Shown here: positions 5,965 through 9,379 of the stretch, piece by piece | Numbering within the stretch: position 1 is the first letter of the stretch | Layout: each line of letters begins with the position of its first letter | From: Oscillospiraceae bacterium | GTDB taxonomy: Bacteria; Bacillota; Clostridia; Oscillospirales; Ruminococcaceae | Assembly (NCBI GenBank): GCA_016297165.1 | Contig: JAEDHF010000076.1 | Location: 1 to 9,379, forward strand | Length of the DNA: 9,379 nucleotides | Direction: 5' to 3' | Notes under the pieces: model-generated | What the model was told of the DNA's origin: nothing | Seen by the model: only the letters and a program-made list of their open reading frames with translations | The model's database searches: none | Translations under genes and position numbers: made by a program

Positions 5965-7184
5965 TTCTGAACTTCTGTAAGCTTATCGATTTCAAAGCCC
6001 CAGAACTTGATTTTACGTTCCGCAACAGATCTGTCAACCTCTTTCGGAACATTTATTATCATGCTGTCAAGCTTATCCTTGTTCTGAACAAGATATAAAG
6101 CAGACTGCGCCTGGATCGCGAAGCTCATATCCATAATTTCAGCAGGGTGACCGTCGCCTGCGGCAAGGTTTACAAGTCTTCCTTCAGCGATAACGTTAAT
6201 TGTGTTACCGTTGCTTAGCTTATAAGCCATAATGTTGTTACGAGCCTGTTTAGTTTCAACAGCGATTCTTCTGAGGCAGGCTACATCGACTTCGACATCA
6301 AAATGTCCTGCATTACAGCAAATTGCGCCGTTTTTCATTTTATAGAATGCTTCCTCGGTAATAACATCTCGGCAGCCGGTAACTGTTACGAAGAAATCGC
6401 CGATTTCCGCCGCCTTAACCATAGGCATAATTGTAAAGCCGTCCATAACTGCTTCCATAGCCTTAATCGGGTCAACCTCGGTAACGATAACCTTTGCGCC
6501 GAGACCCTTCGCTCTCATGGCAACGCCTTTACCGCACCAGCCGTACCCTGCAACCACTACGTTCTTTCCTGCGACGATAAGGTTTGTGGTCCTGTTTATT
6601 CCGTCCCATACCGACTGACCGGTACCGTAACGGTTATCGAATAAATGCTTGCAGTCTGCGTCATTTACGAGAACCATAGGGAATTTAAGCTTCTTTTCCT
6701 TATCCATGGAAATAAGCCTTAAAATGCCTGTTGTTGTTTCCTCACAGCCGCCTATTACATTCGGAATAAGCTCGGGGTATTCATTATGAATAAGATTAAC
6801 GAGGTCGCCGCCGTCGTCTATAATTATGTTAGGACCGATTTTTATTACCTCGGAAATATGTCTGTGATACTCCTCCTCGGTGGCATTATACCATGCAAAT
6901 ACGTTTAATCCCTCGTGAACAAGAGCGGCAGCCACGTCGTCCTGGGTAGAGAGAGGATTACTTCCTGTAATATACATTTCAGCGCCGCCTGCAGCAAGAG
7001 TTTTACAGAGGTAAGCAGTTTTAGCTTCGAGATGAACGGAAAGAGCGATTTTCAGCCCGTTAAAAGGCTTCGTTTCCTCAAATTCAGCCTTTAAGCTTCT
7101 TAATAGGGGCATATTCTGTTCTACCCAGTCAATCTTTCTCTTACCGCTTTCCCAGAGGTTTATATCGCGAATTTCGTTTGGCAT
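5937..7184 (-). CDS. ahcY: Adenosylhomocysteinase (S-adenosylhomocysteine hydrolase), short type
   Basis: A 415-residue cytoplasmic NAD-dependent enzyme that reversibly splits S-adenosylhomocysteine to homocysteine and adenosine in the activated methyl cycle. Substrate-site residues are recognisable: H51 (SVHLEAKTA), NPLSTQDD at 76-83, DDGGD at 123-127, EETTTG at 148-153, and K179/D183/N184. The NAD Rossmann motif is GYGWCGKG at 213-220 with E236 in TEVDP. NAGHFDVEVD and AAGDGHPAEIMD follow. The protein ends soon after KLTEVQKAYLG, so it lacks the Lys/Tyr-containing C-terminal tail that in longer SAHHs reaches into the partner subunit's NAD site. This matches the shorter archaeal/Thermotoga-type enzymes, some of which act better on S-inosylhomocysteine. 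ATG at 7184 is preceded by AAAGGA at about 9 nt. It is transcribed from its own promoter and ends in its own terminator. Confidence 0.97.
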   Translation of the reverse strand: MPNEIRDINLWESGKRKIDWVEQNMPLLRSLKAEFEETKPFNGLKIALSVHLEAKTAYLCKTLAAGGAEMYITGSNPLSTQDDVAAALVHEGLNVFAWYNATEEEYHRHISEVIKIGPNIIIDDGGDLVNLIHNEYPELIPNVIGGCEETTTGILRLISMDKEKKLKFPMVLVNDADCKHLFDNRYGTGQSVWDGINRTTNLIVAGKNVVVAGYGWCGKGVAMRAKGLGAKVIVTEVDPIKAMEAVMDGFTIMPMVKAAEIGDFFVTVTGCRDVITEEAFYKMKNGAICCNAGHFDVEVDVACLRRIAVETKQARNNIMAYKLSNGNTINVIAEGRLVNLAAGDGHPAEIMDMSFAIQAQSALYLVQNKDKLDSMIINVPKEVDRSVAERKIKFWGFEIDKLTEVQKAYLGSSEV

Positions 7185-7218
7185 ATTTCAGTTTCCTTTC
7201 TTATTAGACATTACTGCA

Positions 7219-7247
7219 ATTATACCATAATATACAAATATAGTCAA
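7219..7247 (-). promoter_or_regulatory. Sigma-A-type promoter of ahcY
   Basis: The minus strand shows TTGACT (7242-7247), a 17-bp spacer and TATAAT (7219-7224). The -35 begins only 4 bp after the stop codon of the preceding gene. The leader of about 30 nt leaves no room for a SAH or SAM riboswitch, so constitutive or protein-controlled expression is expected. Confidence 0.9.
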
Positions 7248-7251
7248 GATT

Positions 7252-7503
7252 TTACCATCTTTTGATTATATCGGGGCAATAGCTATCCGATTTAAGTGCC
7301 CTGAATTCGACATAACAGCCGCAAACAGTACACATCCCCTCATTAAGCATAGCGCATTTCTTACAAATCTCAAGGCGCTTGCTGTATATATATTCATCAC
7401 AGCGTTCAGCATCGGGAATTGCATTTTTCAGCTCCTCAAGGCTTCTTAAGAGCGCTTCTTCTCCTATTTCAGAAAGCAGGCACTTCCGGCATTTAATACT
7501 CAT
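7252..7503 (-). CDS. Small cysteine-rich protein, DUF6171-like
   Basis: An 83-residue protein with nine cysteines: C5-x2-C8 near the start, C35, C47-x2-C50, C58-x2-C61-x-C63 and C76. It has an intervening charged, probably helical stretch (about 11-45) and ends in KRW. The arrangement (RKCLL... ICKKC... [14 protein letters not shown]... YCP) matches my memory of the DUF6171 family from clostridia and suggests at least two zinc- or metal-binding knuckles. The function is unknown. Its ATG overlaps the TGA of the arabinofuranosidase gene (ATGA, 7500-7503), so translation is probably coupled to that gene. No separate Shine-Dalgarno is obvious in the overlap. It ends 4 bp before the ahcY -35 box with no hairpin between them, so transcripts may run on into ahcY. 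Confidence 0.9.
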   Translation of the reverse strand: MSIKCRKCLLSEIGEEALLRSLEELKNAIPDAERCDEYIYSKRLEICKKCAMLNEGMCTVCGCYVEFRALKSDSYCPDIIKRW

Positions 7504-8978
7504 TTCGACGTTACGCTTACTGCAACAACAGAGCAGGGAGGAAGCTCAATAATAATATTATCCTTTTCTGTCTTAACGCTGTAAGGTTTTATTGTAACAT
7601 TATCACTGTTGTCAAAATTATTATGGTCATGGGGGGCGCCGGAGAGAATTCTTGCTGATGCAGACAACATTTCAAAATCATTTATGGAACAGCGGATTTC
7701 ATAGCTCTCGCTAAGTGAGCAGTTGGACAGGGTTATATGAAGATTTCCGTTTTCATCAATCGAAACAGACTGTGAAACGGCAGGTAAGCTTCTTCCATCA
7801 ATTTTTTCCTCTGTGCAGTAGCTATATACAAGGGTATTATCCTGATGCTCCTTATATAAATCGAAAACATGGTATGTAGGCGTAAGTACAAGCTTCTCGC
7901 CCTCGGTAAGTATAACAGCCTGCAAAACGTTTACTGCCTGTGCGATATTCGCCATAATTACTCTATCGGAATGACGGTTGAAAATATCGAGATTTACCGC
8001 CGCTACGATTGCGTCACGCATAGTATTCTGCTGGAACAGGAAGCCGGGATTTGTTCCGTCCTCAACATCATACCAGCAGCCCCATTCATCAACAATAAGT
8101 CCTACCTTATGCTCCTTGTCGTATCGCGACATTATTTCACTGTGACGGGTTACAAGCTCCTCCATAAATCTGGTCTTTTCTATTGTATCGTAGTATTCGT
8201 CATCAGAAAAGGTGAGAGCCTTTCCTTTACTGTTCCAATTTCCTGTAGGTACAGTATAATAATGAAGGGAAATAGCATTCATAAGGTTGGAGCCTATATT
8301 CTTCATTATGGATTCTGTCCAGTCATAATCATCAGAATTAGGACCGCAGGCTACCTTAAATAATTCTCCGCCGAAATTTCTGCAGTAAGTTGCATATCTG
8401 CGATATTCATTTGAGTAATACTCGGCGTTCATATTACCGCCACAGCCCCAGTTTTCGTTTCCAATACCAAGATACTTAAGCTTCCAGGCCTTTTCCTGAC
8501 CGTTCTTTCTACGAAGCTCCGCCATAGGAGAAACACCGTCAAAGGTCATATATTCCACCCATTCCGAAAGCTCCTGAACTGTACCGCTGCCGAGATTTCC
8601 TGCAATATAAGGCTCACAGCCAACAAGCTCGCAAAGACGGAAGAATTCATGTGTTCCGAAGCTGTTATCCTCGGTAACTCCGCCCCAATGTGTATTTACC
8701 ATCTTTTTTCTTGTCGCCTTATCTCCGATACCGTCCTTCCAATGATATTCATCAGCAAAACAACCGCCCGGCCAGCGAAGAACGGGAAGCTTAATATTCT
8801 TGAATGCTTCGATTATATCGTTTCTTATTCCATCAGTGTTAGGTATAGACGAATTCTCTCCGACATAAATACCGTTATAAATGCATCTGCCGAGATGTTC
8901 GGAAAAGTTACCATAAATCTCTTTATTGATATGGCTTTTCTTATCCAGAGGGTTTATTATCATTCTTAAATTTTTCAT
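7500..8978 (-). CDS. abfA: Intracellular alpha-L-arabinofuranosidase, GH51
   Basis: A 492-residue retaining glycosidase that removes terminal alpha-L-arabinofuranosyl groups from arabino-oligosaccharides derived from arabinan or arabinoxylan. The catalytic barrel shows NFSEHLG at 24-30, [14 protein letters not shown] at 67-80, the acid/base E175 in GNENWG (173-178), SLHYY at 237-241 and the nucleophile E298 in VDEWG (296-300). The C-terminal part from about residue 385 is the usual beta-sandwich. There is no signal peptide, and the length is that of a full GH51 enzyme, so it acts on imported oligosaccharides. The ATG at 8978 ([10 protein letters not shown]) is favoured, with AAAGGA about 11 nt upstream. 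The open frame extends to 9017, but the extra residues are not family-like and cover that site. It is followed by the DUF6171-like gene with a 4-base overlap, and its leader contains the palindromic element at 9005-9165. Confidence 0.96.
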   Translation of the reverse strand: MKNLRMIINPLDKKSHINKEIYGNFSEHLGRCIYNGIYVGENSSIPNTDGIRNDIIEAFKNIKLPVLRWPGGCFADEYHWKDGIGDKATRKKMVNTHWGGVTEDNSFGTHEFFRLCELVGCEPYIAGNLGSGTVQELSEWVEYMTFDGVSPMAELRRKNGQEKAWKLKYLGIGNENWGCGGNMNAEYYSNEYRRYATYCRNFGGELFKVACGPNSDDYDWTESIMKNIGSNLMNAISLHYYTVPTGNWNSKGKALTFSDDEYYDTIEKTRFMEELVTRHSEIMSRYDKEHKVGLIVDEWGCWYDVEDGTNPGFLFQQNTMRDAIVAAVNLDIFNRHSDRVIMANIAQAVNVLQAVILTEGEKLVLTPTYHVFDLYKEHQDNTLVYSYCTEEKIDGRSLPAVSQSVSIDENGNLHITLSNCSLSESYEIRCSINDFEMLSASARILSGAPHDHNNFDNSDNVTIKPYSVKTEKDNIIIELPPCSVVAVSVTSK

Positions 8979-9004
8979 AGGGCACGTAATCCTTTCGTTT
9001 TTTA

Positions 9005-9165
9005 GGTCGCCTCTCAAAACCTATGTCGTTATATGTGCTGTGAATTTTGTTGTAAGATTGTCCAAAATTTTCGCAGTAATACTTAATGTATTTCAAGAAA
9101 AATTTGGGCAATATGACGGCTAAAGGCATAATGCAGAAAAATGGCATAGGTTTTTAGAGGTGACC
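9005..9165. mobile_element. MITE-like palindromic element in the abfA leader
   Basis: Terminal inverted repeats of 21 bp (9005-9025 and 9145-9165) match at 19 positions; each begins GGTC(G/A)CCTCT and ends AACCTATG when read inward. The tetranucleotide TTTA flanks both ends (9001-9004 and 9166-9169), as a target-site duplication would. The interior holds no gene but is itself partly palindromic: CCAAAATTTTC near 9062-9072 matches a near-inverse at about 9106-9117, and AATAC/GTATT faces the centre near 9090. The whole 161 bp could fold into one long hairpin, as in non-autonomous IS derivatives. I cannot assign an IS family. The alternative is a native structured leader, but the TTTA flanks favour insertion. 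Confidence 0.65.
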
Positions 9166-9225
9166 TTTAATAATTATATCAAAACTACAGCTAAAAATCA
9201 ACTTATTTTCTGTCATTATTAAAGG
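9164..9225. repeat. 11-bp inverted repeat bracketing the abfA promoter
   Basis: CCTTTAATAAT at 9164-9174 is perfectly repeated in inverted orientation as ATTATTAAAGG at 9215-9225, with centres 51 bp apart. One arm overlaps the abfA -10 and start site; the other lies just upstream of the -35. This geometry would suit two operator half-sites or a looping repressor, but AT-rich DNA yields such repeats easily, and the first arm includes two bases of the MITE end. Confidence 0.45.
9173..9201 (-). promoter_or_regulatory. Sigma-A-type promoter of abfA
   Basis: The minus strand reads TTGATT (9196-9201), a 17-bp spacer and TATAAT (9173-9178). The start site would fall near 9166, at the very edge of the palindromic element, giving a leader of about 190 nt made almost wholly of that element. 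An 11-bp inverted repeat (9164-9174 and 9215-9225) brackets the promoter and may hold regulator sites. Confidence 0.8.
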
Positions 9226-9302
9226 AAATGCTGTAAAAATACTCAAAAATTGTGATTATTTATTTCTAAATAGGTTTTTTATTAGCTATTATTATTGTCC
9301 GG

Positions 9303-9331
9303 TTGCTAAAAACAGGGATATATGCTATAAT
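9303..9331 (+). promoter_or_regulatory. Divergent sigma-A-type promoter for a gene beyond the window
   Basis: TTGCTA (9303-9308), a 17-bp spacer and TATAAT (9326-9331) point rightwards. No start codon with a ribosome-binding site is seen in the remaining 48 bases, so the gene begins outside the window. The stretch 9202-9302 between the two divergent promoters is AT-rich and shows no gene. Divergence from abfA makes a regulator or transporter of the same pathway a reasonable guess only. Confidence 0.6.
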
Positions 9332-9379
9332 ACAGAGAGACTCCTTGAAGAAGAAACCGATAATTGCGTAAAATAGAAA

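Noticed and set aside
7185..7218. Possible SAH or SAM riboswitch upstream of ahcY
   Set aside because: The leader from the predicted start site is about 30 nt, too short for any known aptamer of these classes.
7869..8363. Plus-strand open frame of 164 codons opposite abfA
   Set aside because: It is antisense to the catalytic region of a well-conserved GH51 enzyme, without promoter or ribosome-binding site.
8941..9147. Minus-strand frame of 68 codons through the MITE, considered as a transposase fragment
   Set aside because: It reads through the element and into abfA in the wrong frame, and I recognise no transposase motif. A 161-bp element is too short to encode one.

Overview
The window looks like a chromosomal segment of a low-to-mid GC anaerobic Firmicute, most probably class Clostridia and perhaps a gut Ruminococcus/Oscillospiraceae-type organism. 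The reasons are AAAGGA/GGAGG-type Shine-Dalgarno sites, sigma-A promoters with 17-bp spacers, CCA encoded in the tRNA genes, two small cysteine-rich proteins resembling the clostridial DUF6472 and DUF6171 families, a BaiN/HI0933-type flavoprotein and an intracellular GH51 arabinofuranosidase. The taxonomic guess is inference.

Left end (1-535): a tRNA-Ser(GCU), missing one base at the window edge, with its own terminator, then a tRNA-Leu(UAG) on the minus strand with a consensus promoter. Downstream of tRNA-Leu are a terminator hairpin, a second degenerate copy of the tRNA-Leu 3' end, and a second terminator hairpin. This may be the footprint of a past tRNA-targeted integration or a decayed tandem tRNA.

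469-1771: a single-gene plus-strand unit with promoter, a cation diffusion facilitator transporter whose metal-site residues fit the Mn2+-export type, and a strong terminator. It converges with a minus-strand operon.

1926-5864 (minus, read right to left): AEC-family permease, BaiN/HI0933-type flavoprotein, COG2509-type FAD-dependent dehydrogenase, and a 58-residue cysteine-rich protein. Spacings are 15 bp, a 14-bp overlap and 5 bp, so the four are probably co-transcribed. A carrier with two flavoenzymes suggests uptake or efflux and redox conversion of an unidentified organic substrate.

5893-7247 (minus): adenosylhomocysteinase of the short, archaeal/Thermotoga-like type, with a consensus promoter and a terminator, acting in the activated methyl cycle.

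7252-9201 (minus): GH51 alpha-L-arabinofuranosidase followed, with a 4-base ATGA overlap, by an 83-residue cysteine-rich protein. Between the arabinofuranosidase and its promoter lies a 161-bp palindromic element with 21-bp terminal inverted repeats flanked by TTTA on both sides, best read as a MITE. The predicted transcription start falls at the element's edge, so the mRNA leader would be almost entirely this element. A second, divergent promoter at 9303-9331 points to a plus-strand gene beyond the window.

Most genes are ordinary metabolic ones. I found no defence system, CRISPR array or clearly novel multi-gene machine. The points most worth checking are the MITE leader, the inverted repeats around that promoter, the tRNA-Leu remnant, and the two small cysteine-rich proteins each translationally linked to an enzyme.
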